Of a stretch of 64,000 nucleotides of DNA, positions 21,069-31,077 are shown piece by piece. The stretch spans positions 7,254,001-7,318,000 of the forward strand of contig JBANSL010000004.1 in the NCBI GenBank assembly GCA_037127255.1, given 5' to 3'. Below the pieces are notes generated by a model. That model saw only the letters and a list, made by a program, of their open reading frames with translations, was not told where the DNA came from and did no database searches. The stretch comes from Persicaria tinctoria. Taxonomy: Eukaryota; Streptophyta; Magnoliopsida; Caryophyllales; Polygonaceae. A program made the position numbers and the translations under genes. Each line of letters begins with the position of its first letter. Positions within the stretch are counted from its first letter, which is position 1.

Positions 21069-23074
21069 ATATTCAGCTAACTTAATTGCTATCACTCTGA
21101 AAGTAGTATCTTGAGACTGGAGTAGCATGAGCATTTTTGGAGGGATTCCTATGAATTCTAAGCTTTGAGGCTGTTGCAGTAGCATAACGAGCCATGTTGG
21201 CTGCTTCACGGAGCTCGGTCAGAAAAGCCTCATGCATAGCTGCAGGATATCGCCTAGTTGTGGCCTCCCCTGCAAAGAAAAGCCTTCCATCTCCAACACA
21301 TTCTGCTAGTATGTCATAATCATCGCCAGAAGCACCTACTGCCACATTAGAGTAAGACCCGAGACAAAAACGGATCACTTCCCTACCTGGTGCAAACAGT
21401 TTGAATATGTTCTGGAACGCTAATTCCTTGTGGTTCATAAATTCCTGCAAGAATCATTCAGTTCAGAGTCTTTATTTTCTAAAGTTTGAACATGAAAAAA
21501 CAGCTTACACACTGAAGAATACACTCATTGCTCGAGCAACATTAGTTTCTATCAAAGCAGTCTCCCATTTCTCATTTGTCCTCCTGCTTGAACAGTTAGT
21601 TCTTAAGAGTATAAGGAGGACAAAAGTTAGGGGTGGGCACAAATCCCGTAAATCCCGGACCCGTCCCGTAAAAATGATGCGGGACGGGACGCAGGACGAC
21701 CCGGCGGGATCCCGCAAATCCCGTCCCGCACACACATATAATAATAATAATTATTATTAATAGTATTAGTATTATTATTATTATAATATTATTAATATTA
21801 TAATATTATTACTATTATTATTAATAGTATTATTATTATTATTATTATTATAGTATTAGGATATAATTATAATAATAATAATAATAATAATGTAATACTA
21901 TATATATAATATTAGGATATAGAGTATGTATTATAGTATATCTATATATAGTTTGTATATATATTACATACGTACACACTGTAATATATATACTACATAC
22001 TGTAATTTAGCCATATAATACACACTACATCCTCCACAGTAAGGCCATATATATACACACTGCATCAGTGTTTATATACATAATACATGTACACACGTAT
22101 ATATACGTACGCATATATGGGAACCTGCAAAATATAAAAAATTATACATATATATGTATTACGCCTTTGAGAATCGCAATATATTTATGAAAAAATTAAG
22201 TTTTTTTAATAATTTTTTTATTTGAGGGACAAGGCCCGTCCCGTCCCGGTCCCGGTCCTGTCCCGCAAAAATTACGCTGGACGACCTCCGTCCCGTCCCG
22301 GTCCCGTCCCGTCCCGTCCCGCGCCCACCCCTAACAAAAGTATTTGATTTCCTAATAAACTACCTACCTACAACAGCATATTGACAGTTAATTCTTAATC
22401 GTATAAGGAGGAACGGCCTATAATATATGCACGGAAGTTGAATGATAATTTCATTGCAGCAAATTATAAATCTTAATATCGAATAAATACATGATACAAC
22501 AAGCCTCATTAAGAGAACAACACAACTCATCAAACGAGAATGCAACCTACCTCTGAGAATTTGAAGAACACTAGCCACAACATCTATGGGAGATATGCTT
22601 TCAAACTTATGTGCAGCTTCACCAGTCACTAAAGCTATCAATAGTGGGCCACCGGCAACCGTTGCATAATTATAAAAGAGAAAGAACTCCCCACGACTGC
22701 TTGAATTTTCACAAAGATACCCAAAGGTATCAAGATCAGTGCCCTAGAACACGTATGGAAAGAGCATTGCAACTTTGTTCAGCAATCCAAAACCTAGTCT
22801 TTTTATGCCATCAAGTTTTTTTTAAGGCAAACTCTGGAATAAACTTAATGAAACCATTTTTCAAAACTCCTAATGGAACGGTACACATCACCATATCACC
22901 CTGAAAAACCTGGTTTCCAGCAGTGAGTTGAACCCCATCACTTCCATAGCGGATACCGTTTACAGTTTTCCCGTAAAAAATTGGAACATTTTCAGCTAAG
23001 GCCTACACCAACCTTCCATTTTCACCGGACAAAAAGCAATGATCACCGCCCATATCAAAAGGGTCATCCTGGTC
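21069..23074 (-). pseudogene. Captured LSD1-like (LDL1-type) histone demethylase fragment
   Basis: Minus-strand exons 22551-23074 and 21069-21444 encode the C-terminal FAD-binding amine-oxidase half of a plant lysine-specific histone demethylase homologue: MGGDHCFLSGENGRLV, TVPLGVLK, RLGFGLLNKVAMLFP, GEAAHKFES, GSYSNVAVGASGDDYDILAE and RLFFAGEATTRRYPA. The intact family removes methyl groups from H3K4 in the nucleus. Lesions: TAG for Gln near 23014, a frameshift near 22823, TAG for Trp near 22744, another TAG for Trp near 21384, and a frameshift near 21365. The SWIRM and N-terminal parts are absent. The intron between the exons has been enlarged by a hAT insertion. It is a genomic fragment caught in the 8.2-kb element. 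Confidence 0.9.
21628..22333. mobile_element. Non-autonomous hAT element A (706 bp)
   Basis: Ends are inverted (TAGGGGTGGGCRC at both) and flanked by a perfect 8-bp duplication ACAAAAGT (21620-21627 and 22334-22341), the hAT hallmark. Many GGGAC/GTCCC words lie just inside both ends; the centre is AT-rich with (TTA)n. No transposase. A relative of nearly equal length is at 39727-40429. Confidence 0.93.
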
Positions 23075-23399
23075 CTAAAATGCAAGTGAAAGCTTAGAAA
23101 GAAGGCCAGCATTTGCATACTCCAAATTAAAGCCCTAAATTCTAAAAAATTCATACATTTCAACCAATTAAATTCAGTTAACATCCATGGTGAATGAACA
23201 CAAAACTCACAGCCACCGACATCCCAAAAGAACAATCTTTTGTAAACAGAGGGATAACGAAAACCTAATGTGCAGAAATAAAGTAGAGCAAAGAAAATTT
23301 CGGTCTTAATCTAGGTTAATAATCTGAATATAGCATAAACAATTAGATAAAAGTGAAGGGATCGAGATAAGATACTTTGCTGCGATACTCCTGGATGAA

Positions 23400-23609
23400 G
23401 TGCTCGGCCCTTTTGCAACTGCTGCTTCCTTCGAATTCGGAAGTGAGGTCTCCTCCATGGGCTCTACAGTCCCAGCGTGTGGAAGAAGTTGGCCTGGCAG
23501 CAGAGGGTGGATCCAGAGACTAGTTCGCCGGCGCGGATGAGATTCTGGACTCGGTTGTGGAGGTTGAGGCGGATAAGATCCGAGATCGGATAGAAGATGC
23601 GTGCCATGG
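23400..23609 (-). other. Exon-like segment, unrecognised
   Basis: On the minus strand, an ATG at about 23607 opens a GC-rich frame of about 48 codons (MARIFYPISDLIRLNLHNRV) that stops within the segment. A shifted frame continues to a possible GT donor near 23378 (GGDLTSEFEGSSSCKR). It resembles a first coding exon broken by a frameshift and may be a fourth captured gene piece. I do not recognise the protein. Confidence 0.35.
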
Positions 23610-23810
23610 GAGAGGAGGAGGAGTAAGACTGTAAGAGGGGTGAAAGCCCGGTTTGCTTCTTTTTTTTTCTTTTTTTTTTTCCCGGTTCACACCGGTTCAG
23701 TTGTTTTTAAAAAAAAAAACCGGAACGCGTGTGTTCTAGACTCAATTTTCACTTTAAGCAAATTTTCCATCTTAAGCCCCATTTTCACTTTAACCTCACC
23801 CTATATATAT

Positions 23811-25139
23811 ATATGATGTTAGAGATTGAGAGTGATGATGAAAATGAGGATTTGATCGGTTGTTATATATAGATTTTTTTGATAAATGTTATATATGAAT
23901 TTCTAATTTTCGTTTGAGTTTGATATTTTTTCCTCTTTTCTTTACATATTTGTTTTATAGTAAAATTAACCTTGGACAGATTTCTTGCAGAGTAATTCTG
24001 ATGGCTTGTTAGGGCCTTGGAAAAAAATTCATTCTTTTCGAGATTTTATCAACATAAGAAATGCTCAGAGAATGTAATCCTAGGTACGTGATGTATTAAG
24101 CCAACAATTCAAAGTGTATTATTTTCTTTGGTGATTCAAGCCTGAAATTAGTCTAAGCTGATAAGTTTGCAGTTATTCAAGCCTGAAATTGGGGATTTCT
24201 CGATTTATTGTTGCTACTGTGAAATTGAAATTCTCTATCCGTAACTGGAATCCTCTATCCTTATAACTGTGTTGTTTATTTTTTTGGGTTGTGAACAACA
24301 GATAGATGCATTTGTGCAGGTTGTTATCTATGAATGAACATGTTTTTTTTAATGTGAATGTGTTTTTTAATGTGTTTCCACGTACTCAGATTTCAAAACT
24401 CATTTAGAGTTGCCAGGCTTATGATTTTCAGCATTATTTTGTATCCCAACTTAAGAAGTTTAGTTCTGTTTGCAGTCAATTATTGATATTGTGAGCTTGA
24501 TTTTCCATGCACACCAGCAGGAGCCATTTTTCTAGAGTTTTTATCAAGTAATCTTATACCAACTTTCTTTTATTTTAGTAATAAAAGTTCAAGTTACAAT
24601 TTATGTAATTGGTTTTACTTACACCATCTTTTTCTTTGTTTGCAGAAAATGATTTAGCATTTCATCTTCTTTTTTGCACAACATTCAAGCTTCTAGATTA
24701 TCAATGGCTTTAGATAGTGACTTTATAAATATTGGCGCCTTCGACTTTGAATACGCAGCAGCCTTCTCAGCACTCGTCGGATCCGCAACCGGCTTCGGCT
24801 TCAGCTTCGGATACGCAGCCTTCTCAGGAGCCTTTGGATTCTCAAGATGCTTTGACTTTTCAGCCCTCTTCCGCGCAACAGTAGTAGGTATCTCTCGCAC
24901 TCCTCTCCTAAATTCCTCTTAATGAACTTGGATTTGTAAATAGGTTTCTATTTGTGAATTTGTATGTGGTTGCAAACTTTTGGATTTGTGAATTTGTACG
25001 TGGATTTGTATGGGGTTGTGAACTTGGCTATGTTTGCTGTGTGTTTGTTGTGTAAGATGAAACAGGTTTGTGCACAATTTTGGCGCAATTGCAAACAGGG
25101 GCATCAACCAATTTTCAATTATTTTTTTAAAAAACAAAT
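23811..25139. other. Region without a recognised gene
   Basis: AT-rich sequence. A GC-richer block at about 24730-24890 reads as a Ser/Gln/Pro-rich frame (repeats of DTQPSQ-type wording) ending at TAGTAG. It could be an exon of a CACTA accessory protein, since a CACTA end follows at 25591, but that link is only by position. Confidence 0.3.
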
Positions 25140-25591
25140 CATACTCAGGCGACGAACATTGAAATAACTCTGTTGCCTAAATTAAAAAAAACAACTCATA
25201 TTCAGGCGACAGACATAGCTTCTTTAGGCGATGAACTTAGCTAAAAGGATGGTCACCTGAGTTACATTTTATATTTTATAGAATTCTCTAACCAAATTGA
25301 GGTGACGAACTTTTGAGGATAAATCCGTCGCCTGAAGTGAAGTCGGCTCGGCTCGGCTTGGAAAGCTCTTTTAGGCCTGATAATGAATTTAGGCGATGAA
25401 CAATTTTTTCGTCGCCTAAAATGTCTCCGTCGACGAACATACAAATGCTCGTCGACTGAATAGTGAAGGGATGAAAGTCACCGGACCACTAATCAGGCGA
25501 CGGATGTTCGTCGGCTTAGTTATCAGGTGGCGAAAATCACATTCCAGCCGACGACATTGGTCCGTCGCCTGAAACCCATTCTGGCGTAGTG
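25140..25591. mobile_element. CACTA element end (fragment)
   Basis: The sequence ends ...CTGGCGTAGTG, that is, inward CACTACGCCAG on the minus strand, the terminal signature of CACTA transposons. Before it are many direct and inverted copies of a subterminal word close to TTAGGCGACGAAC. The opposite end is not found in the window, so only a terminal fragment is called. Confidence 0.65.
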
Positions 25592-26256
25592 AACTAGTAA
25601 TTAGTTTTGATATAAATAATTCTTTCCAAAAAAATTTAGATATAAATAAAATAATATTTATCAAATACTACAGGTTTATCTATTACAGTAATAATTTTGG
25701 AAAGTATGGCTATGAAATACTGATTTATATTTTTTTTATCAATTAACTAAAACATATAGAAATTTGTTGCGTATCATAACTTTTTATATATAAACTATGA
25801 CAATATATTATTTTGATAATTTTTTTTTCTAAAATCAACCCCAACCTATACAGATTCTTAATAGATGTTATAAATACTCAATGTAATTTTAGATGAGGAT
25901 GTTTGACATATTATCGTGTACGGACACAACAGGTTGTAAAAATATAATCTTTTAACCCAGTAAGGATTGCTTTGTGTGTTCATGCCATATTTGTTCTTCG
26001 CTCCTTGTGTACTGTGCTTCCAATGTTCGATCTAGTGTCTCGAAGACAACACAAACAGTACTCAATCACGATTTCCAATTTGGAAGAGTCGTGGATCAAA
26101 TCACATATATTTGTTGTAAATTGTAATTAACATATGAATTATTATTCATAGAAACAAAAACTTGAAAACAAATTAACAATCAGATTGAAAGACTGTACTG
26201 CAATTAGTATCTATCTAGAACCCTAGATCGATGAAACTAGCGATGATGGAAGCAGA

Positions 26257-26676
26257 TCAAGCACGTTCGCCCCTAATCCGCATGGCAAGCTGAACGTCCT
26301 TGGGCATGATGGTGACCCGCCTGGCATGGATGGCGCAGAGGTTGGTGTCTTCGAAGAGTCCGACGAGATAAGCCTCGGCGGCCTCCTGGAGGGCGAGCAC
26401 TGCGTGGCTCTGGAACCGGAGGTCGCTCTTGTACTCCTGCGCTATCTCCCTCACCAGCCTCTGGAAAGGCTGCTTCCTTATCAGCAGCTCACCCCCCTTC
26501 TGGTACTTGCGGATCTCCCGGAGCGCCACTGTCCCCGGCCTGTACCGGTGCGGCTTCTTCACTCCCCCCGTCGTCGGCGCCATTTTCCGCCCCGCCGCCG
26601 CCGCCTTGTATGCTAGGCTCTTCCTTGGGGCCGTTCCTCCGAAGGACTTCCTCGCGGTCTGCTTCGTGCGTGCCAT
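26257..26676 (-). CDS. Divergent H3.3-type histone, copy 1
   Basis: A single open frame of 139 residues without introns; canonical H3 has 136 including Met. The core is well preserved. The four residues that mark plant H3.3 are present (Thr31, Tyr41, His87 and Leu90 in canonical numbering). The tail is unusual: Phe for Thr11, Thr for Lys14, Ser for Gln19, Tyr for Thr22, a three-residue Ala-Ala-Gly insertion after Ala25, and Met for Ser28. Lys4, Lys9, Ser10, Lys23, Lys27 and Lys36 are kept. Core changes include Gly-Gly for Ser57-Thr58, Gln for Leu65 and Met for Arg128. The product should pack DNA in nucleosomes, with altered marking near Lys14 and Lys27. A TATA box lies about 104 bp upstream. 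The intact frame argues against a pseudogene. Confidence 0.92.
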   Translation of the reverse strand: MARTKQTARKSFGGTAPRKSLAYKAAAAGRKMAPTTGGVKKPHRYRPGTVALREIRKYQKGGELLIRKQPFQRLVREIAQEYKSDLRFQSHAVLALQEAAEAYLVGLFEDTNLCAIHARRVTIMPKDVQLAMRIRGERA

Positions 26677-26779
26677 TGTTCCACAAACCCTAGAATTGAG
26701 CTTCAGACGATTTGGGGATTATGTGACGGTTGAATTGAAGATGGAATTGATTGTAAGAATTGGAGAATGGGGTGCCTTG

Positions 26780-26788
26780 TTTATATAG
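26780..26788 (-). promoter_or_regulatory. TATA box of H3 copy 1
   Basis: CTATATAAA on the minus strand, about 104 bp before the ATG, at the same relative place as in copy 2. Confidence 0.7.
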
Positions 26789-26803
26789 AGGTTGAATCAT
26801 CCA

Positions 26804-26814
26804 TCCAACGGCCA
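26804..26814 (+). promoter_or_regulatory. MSA/MYB-type site upstream of H3 copy 1
   Basis: TCCAACGGCCA matches the M-phase-specific activator consensus YCYAACGGYYA at every position, on the strand opposite to the gene, 16 bp upstream of the TATA box. Such sites bind R1R2R3-MYB factors; function here is inferred. Confidence 0.5.
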
Positions 26815-27677
26815 ATATTGGCGATCTGTGTGCTTTGTTTTGTACGGAATCTAATGGTTAATTCTTAGATTTAATGGATTGTTTTTTCTTTTTCTTGGCC
26901 TTTAATTGGCCAATTTACTGATATAGTTGATGAATGATGATTATTTTGTGTTTTTTAATGATCCAAAGATTATTCAATTTAATTAGTTGATAATGGATAA
27001 AAGATAGAAAGATTTTTTTTGGTAAACAATATACTCCGTATAAAAGATACGTAGTAGATGGATAGATAAGGAGCCGATCAAAAAAAGGAAGAAAAAGGCA
27101 AAATTGTAGAAAACTGCCCCTTAAATATGGTCTTTTGCAAAAAATTACCCTTTAAAATTGAAATTGTAGAGAACCACCCTTTGTCATCACTTTATTAGCA
27201 AAATTGCAGGAAACCGACAATTTCATAATCTATTTACTGGTGCAAATCAATTTACCCAAACTGAGAAATTAGGGTTTCAATTTTTCCATAATGATCGAGT
27301 CAAGGAATAAGAAGTAGAAGGAGAGTGTTCGTTTGACTGTGGCTGAACTATATATGGTTTTTGGTTGTAGTCGTGGTTGCTATAGGGTACGTGGTTAGCG
27401 TAGGTACCACCGTCGTTTGCTTCATCCTTGGTTCCACCATCAAAGGTCATGAATAATTTCCTCAGAAGTATTTGGAAAGTGAATACGAAAATTGAATTGG
27501 TGCATTATAGGAAATGATTGCCAGGATGGGAGATGATATAGTACGTTGTTTGGCAAGTTGATGTGGTTTCCAATGATAGGAGGTGCTTGGAAGCAGGGGC
27601 GGATCCTCTTTAGGTCAAGTAGTGGCAATCGCCCCCCCCAATCGAAAATGAAATTTAACATACATATTCCTCTCGTC

Positions 27678-29268
27678 CAGTGGCGGATCCAGAATTTTGT
27701 TTAGGGGGGGCTAAATTTTTTTTCGAGAAAAGAGACTTTACAAAGATACAAAATTCATAAGGATACATAATTTCATGGGAAAAGAGATACAAAATTTTTG
27801 AGTTCATTTAGATGAACAATAAAAAAAATACTTGATTTTGGACACAGTTACCTCAGAGTTTTGTCTTTAGATTTTGGAAACAAGCTTCGTGGGTTAATAT
27901 AATTGGCTTCAACCTTGAGCTTGTTTGATATTTTCAGTGCATTTAAACGAATGTAAGTAAGGGACACAGGTTTAGGGCAGGAAATTAAAGAAAATCATAT
28001 GGTTTTAGTTAGAGCTGCATTGAATTTTTCAAGACATGGATACCAAATAACAGTAAATGGTTAAAACAAGCAAAAAACAAAATTTTAGCAAATAGGAACA
28101 TTTGATAATAAATGGGTCTAATGATTCTGGGTCTTTTTGTTTCTGGGTTTTTATTCCCATTTGTATAATTGTTCTATCTGGCAATTTTGATTGAATATCG
28201 TAATGAACAAAATAAATCCACAAACCACGCTCCCAAATCAACAAACACAAATTCACACATTCATTTCTCATAACCAAAATCACAAACCACAATTCCAAAT
28301 CATAAACAACAACAATTTCAATTTTCAAATAACAAATCACAAACCACAAAGGCACAATTTATTTCTCATATATCACAAACCTTAATCGAAATTCCCCCAA
28401 ATTAATTCTCAAATCTACAACTTCTAATCTAAATTGATTCTCAATCAATCAATCAATTGGAAGATGAAGAAAACTAACAAACCTATTTCTCACAAATCAT
28501 AAACCCTAATCGAAATTCCCCCAATTTGATTCTCAAATCCACAACTTTTAATCTAAATTGATTCTCAATCAATCAATTGAACTCAAAAACAATCAAATTC
28601 AAAGGAAGATGAAGAACACTAACAAGTAACAAACCTATTTCTCACAAATCATAACCCTAATGGAAATTCCCCAAATTGATTCTCAAATCCACAAATTCTA
28701 ATCTAAATTAATTCTCAATCAATCCATTGAAATTAAAAACAATCAAATTCAAAGGAAGATGAAGAAAACTAACAAACCTTGAAGTCTAGATAGGAGTGAA
28801 GAATTGAAGATTTCGCAGCGGGAAACGGGAGTGCTCGCCAGTGTAGCAGGTTGCGGTGGTGCGCCGCTGGTACCAGGTCGGCCGGAGGTGGTGCTGTCCG
28901 TGGCGCCGGCGACCTGCTTGGCTCGGCCGCTCGGAGATTCGTCTTCTCTCTTCGCTGCGCTGTGTGTGCGCAAAAGGAAGGGTTACTCTGTCTTTGTATA
29001 AAAAAAAAAAAGAGGTTTTGATTTTTAAAAAAAAAAAACAGATGCAGGGTAAAAAAAGAGGGTAAGGAATGGGATTCGAACCTGGAATGGTAGCATCCGC
29101 ACTCAAACAGCACCCGCGTCCTCACCACTACGCCAATTCGTTTTTGTGATTCTATTCTACCTCACTTCTATATATTATTAGACTAACAGATATATAAATA
29201 TACATGTACCCCTTTTCAGGATAGGGGGGGCTTCGGCCACCTCAAGCCCCCCCACAGATCCGCCACTG
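27678..29268. mobile_element. Inner hAT-like element (1591 bp), nested
   Basis: CAGTGGCGGATC at the left and GATCCGCCACTG at the right form an inverted end, flanked by CTCTCGTC (27670-27677) and CTCTCATC (29269-29276), an 8-bp duplication with one mismatch. Inside are four imperfect direct repeats of about 110 bp (28190-28790, containing TTCTCAATCAATCAAT and ATTCCCCCAAATT), a GC-rich exon-like stretch on the minus strand (28790-28990) and a tRNA-like sequence. Confidence 0.7.
29064..29140 (-). repeat. tRNA-like / pol III-type sequence in hAT-like element
   Basis: On the minus strand an A-box-like word, TGGCGTAGTGGTGAGG, is followed about 50 bases later by a perfect B box, GGTTCGAATCC. The arms between do not form a good anticodon stem, so I do not call a tRNA gene. 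Confidence 0.5.
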
Positions 29269-29591
29269 CTCTCATCGATAGCTTCGATTTGATATATTAT
29301 AAGCTTAAATCCGATATCTGAGCAAAAAGTTATAAGCGTTTCAAATTTCAGCACTAAATTACAATATTTCCTATATCATTTACCAAACCGATATATTTTT
29401 ATTGTAATTATTATTTATTAATTTCATATCTTAATAATATAACTATATTCGAGAACATCAAATTATGAGGTTATATTGAAATATTTAAAAACCATGAAAT
29501 AAATCAGGCAAATTCATGATACATTACATAAAATATTTTCTTTATCGTAAATTTTCGCCCCCTCAATCAACAAGTTCAGGATCCGCCACTG

Positions 29592-30376
29592 CGTTGGAAG
29601 GGAGGAGAGATGTTAGTGGTTGCACGATGTCTAAAAAATATTGACATGTCAAGGCGAAGGACGACCCTCTTGCCTCATTCGCCGGTGAGTGTACGTCCCT
29701 TCCCATCGAGATTGTGTCCTCAGACTCAGCGAGTACGTTCCTCGTCGTCTTCTGTAGCTTGTGAATTGCATCCTCAAGGTTTGATCCGCTCCGCGAAGTC
29801 GACCCTTAATGCCCTTGCCATATCGTCTATCTTTGCCATAATTAGTGAGACATCACCGACCGATGTCCCATATCTCTCTTCATGCGTGGCTTAAGGGGTT
29901 GGCTGGGTCGGTGCCTCGGTGCCACTCTCCTCTGTCGCTTTTTGTCGCGCAAGCTTCTCATATTCGCAGCAAAGGTCGTCAAAGAACATGTCGATCTTCT
30001 CTCTAGGGTAGACAACGCTCCGGTTGACCCGGGTTTTCGCCTCGACGACATCGGGGATGAGGATTGTGAGGGCATCGTCAACTTCTTCGAAGCTGCCTAT
30101 CTCATCCCTCTCCTCCTGCAGGCAGAGGACGACGCTGTCGTATTTGATGTTGTGCTCTCTGGACGCGTACCGTAGGCACCAGGGTCGGCATCATGGTCGA
30201 TGATGACAACGAATTGGCTGTATATTGAATAGAAAGTTTCGTACATCCACAACTACAAATAAAACTAGAGGGAATGGATGTTAACAGGTGTCCAATGTAA
30301 AGTTAGGGGGTCCAATTTACATTGCATAGATGTCTAGCTAGATAATCAGAATGTCCAGTACCATAACGATACATAC
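29592..30376 (-). pseudogene. Decayed middle part of a Kaonashi-type ULP gene
   Basis: Minus-strand frames here look like the low-complexity middle of the ULP-type genes found at 54-59 kb (VNRSVVYPREKIDMFFDD, EKLARQKATEE), with stops and shifted frames. It is continuous with the DUF1985 part at 30377-31077. Confidence 0.5.
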
Positions 30377-31077
30377 CTAGAAGGCGAGGGGGAAGCCAAC
30401 TAACAAGTAGGACGGCCGATGGGCGTTGATCTCGTGCTGGAGCTTGCGCTCAACAACGTTTTTGAGGAACTCGTGGGTTCTCTCGTAGCATTGCCGACCC
30501 CATGCGTAACAAAAGAAGGCATCGACGTCGGCCAGCATATTGACAACCCACCCTTGAATAAAGTTGTGGGGATCCTTCCCAAAGAGCACCCCCTCCACCA
30601 GCATCAGCAGCGCATACTTAAATCTCTTGGCGGGCGAGCGCTCTCCGCCCTGCATCGCTACTAGGAAGCGAACCTCGAACTCGTCCATCCTGAGCTTCTC
30701 CGCCCCGAAGAAGTCCTTGACGGCCTACTTGTCCCCATCATTCTCCTCGGGCAGCAACACGAATGAGCACTTCAGTCCGGTCACCAGCGCGGACTCTTGG
30801 ATGGAGAACCGAGCTATTTTTAACGTGGATCATGTACTAGGTCTCATTCTCCTTTCTCGTCAGCAGCTGCTGCTAAAGAACGTAGTGAACCAGCTGGGAT
30901 TAGAACTGGATACGCGAACCAAGCCTCGCGATTGCGGCCAACGGGCTTGCCATCAAACGGTTCCAGTTCTCTTCGCTCAAGTAATTGTCGAGGTTGGCAA
31001 GTAACTGGGGCCGCCCGTATTGGTTGACCCGACCCTTGTAATGTCGGTCTCGGGGACAGCATAAATGGCCTGCACAA
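30377..31077 (-). pseudogene. DUF1985 domain of a Kaonashi-type ULP gene (second locus)
   Basis: The stretch LVEGVLFGKDPHNFIQGWVV, DAFFCYAWGR and YLLVGFPLAF matches, position for position, the DUF1985 region of the minus-strand gene at 56151-58889. An upstream piece (FSIQESALVTGLKC, AVKDFFGAEKLRMDE) is separated by a stop near 30728 and shifted frames. There is no protease domain and no nearby transposase. I take it as a remnant of a second Kaonashi-type MULE between the two H3 copies. No terminal repeats were found. Confidence 0.75.

Larger units (their letters stand above)
15604..23801. mobile_element. Gene-capturing TIR element (Pack-MULE-like), 8.2 kb
   Basis: Both ends carry an inverted repeat of about 56 bp that aligns without gaps at about 42 of 56 positions. 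The left begins GGTAAATGTTCAAATG; the right, read inward on the minus strand, begins GGGTGAGGTTAAAGTG. Both share AAAATGGGGCTTAA and GCTTAAAGTGAAAA. Flanking TA repeats (left ending at 15603, right starting at 23802) suit a MULE, which duplicates 9 bp and often enters TA tracts. Inside are intron-containing fragments of at least three unrelated host genes, no transposase, and later insertions (hAT at 21628, tRNA-like modules at 18.7-20.7 kb). I infer a Pack-MULE; the superfamily is not proven. Confidence 0.7.
25592..27560. repeat. Histone-H3 duplication, unit 1
   Basis: About 1.9 kb that matches 32745-34530 both upstream and downstream of the H3 gene, with scattered indels (for example a 60-bp difference near 25900-25960). 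The H3 starts are 6,994 bp apart. Its left edge touches the CACTA end. Confidence 0.88.
27594..29591. mobile_element. Outer hAT-like element
   Basis: The left end is CAGGGGCGGATCC and the right end is GGATCCGCCACTG. TTGGAAG stands next to both ends, giving an imperfect target duplication. About 390 bp of its own sequence remain; a second element of similar termini lies inside it. No transposase seen. Confidence 0.55.

Noticed and set aside
15604..23801. Helitron as the gene-capturing element
   Set aside because: The ends are a 56-bp inverted repeat flanked by TA tracts, and no terminal CTRR hairpin was seen.
24674..24922. 82-codon Phe/Ala/Gly-rich protein
   Set aside because: A neighbouring frame gives a more plausible Ser/Gln/Pro-rich exon; neither is recognised, so no gene was called.
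26326..26616. Plus-strand open frames opposite the H3 genes (also 33320-33610)
   Set aside because: Shadows of the GC-rich histone coding sequence; no independent motif or start context.
28769..29128. Minus-strand 119- and 106-codon frames
   Set aside because: They cover a GC-rich leader and tRNA-like sequence within a hAT-like element; no domain, and the competing frames are of similar length.
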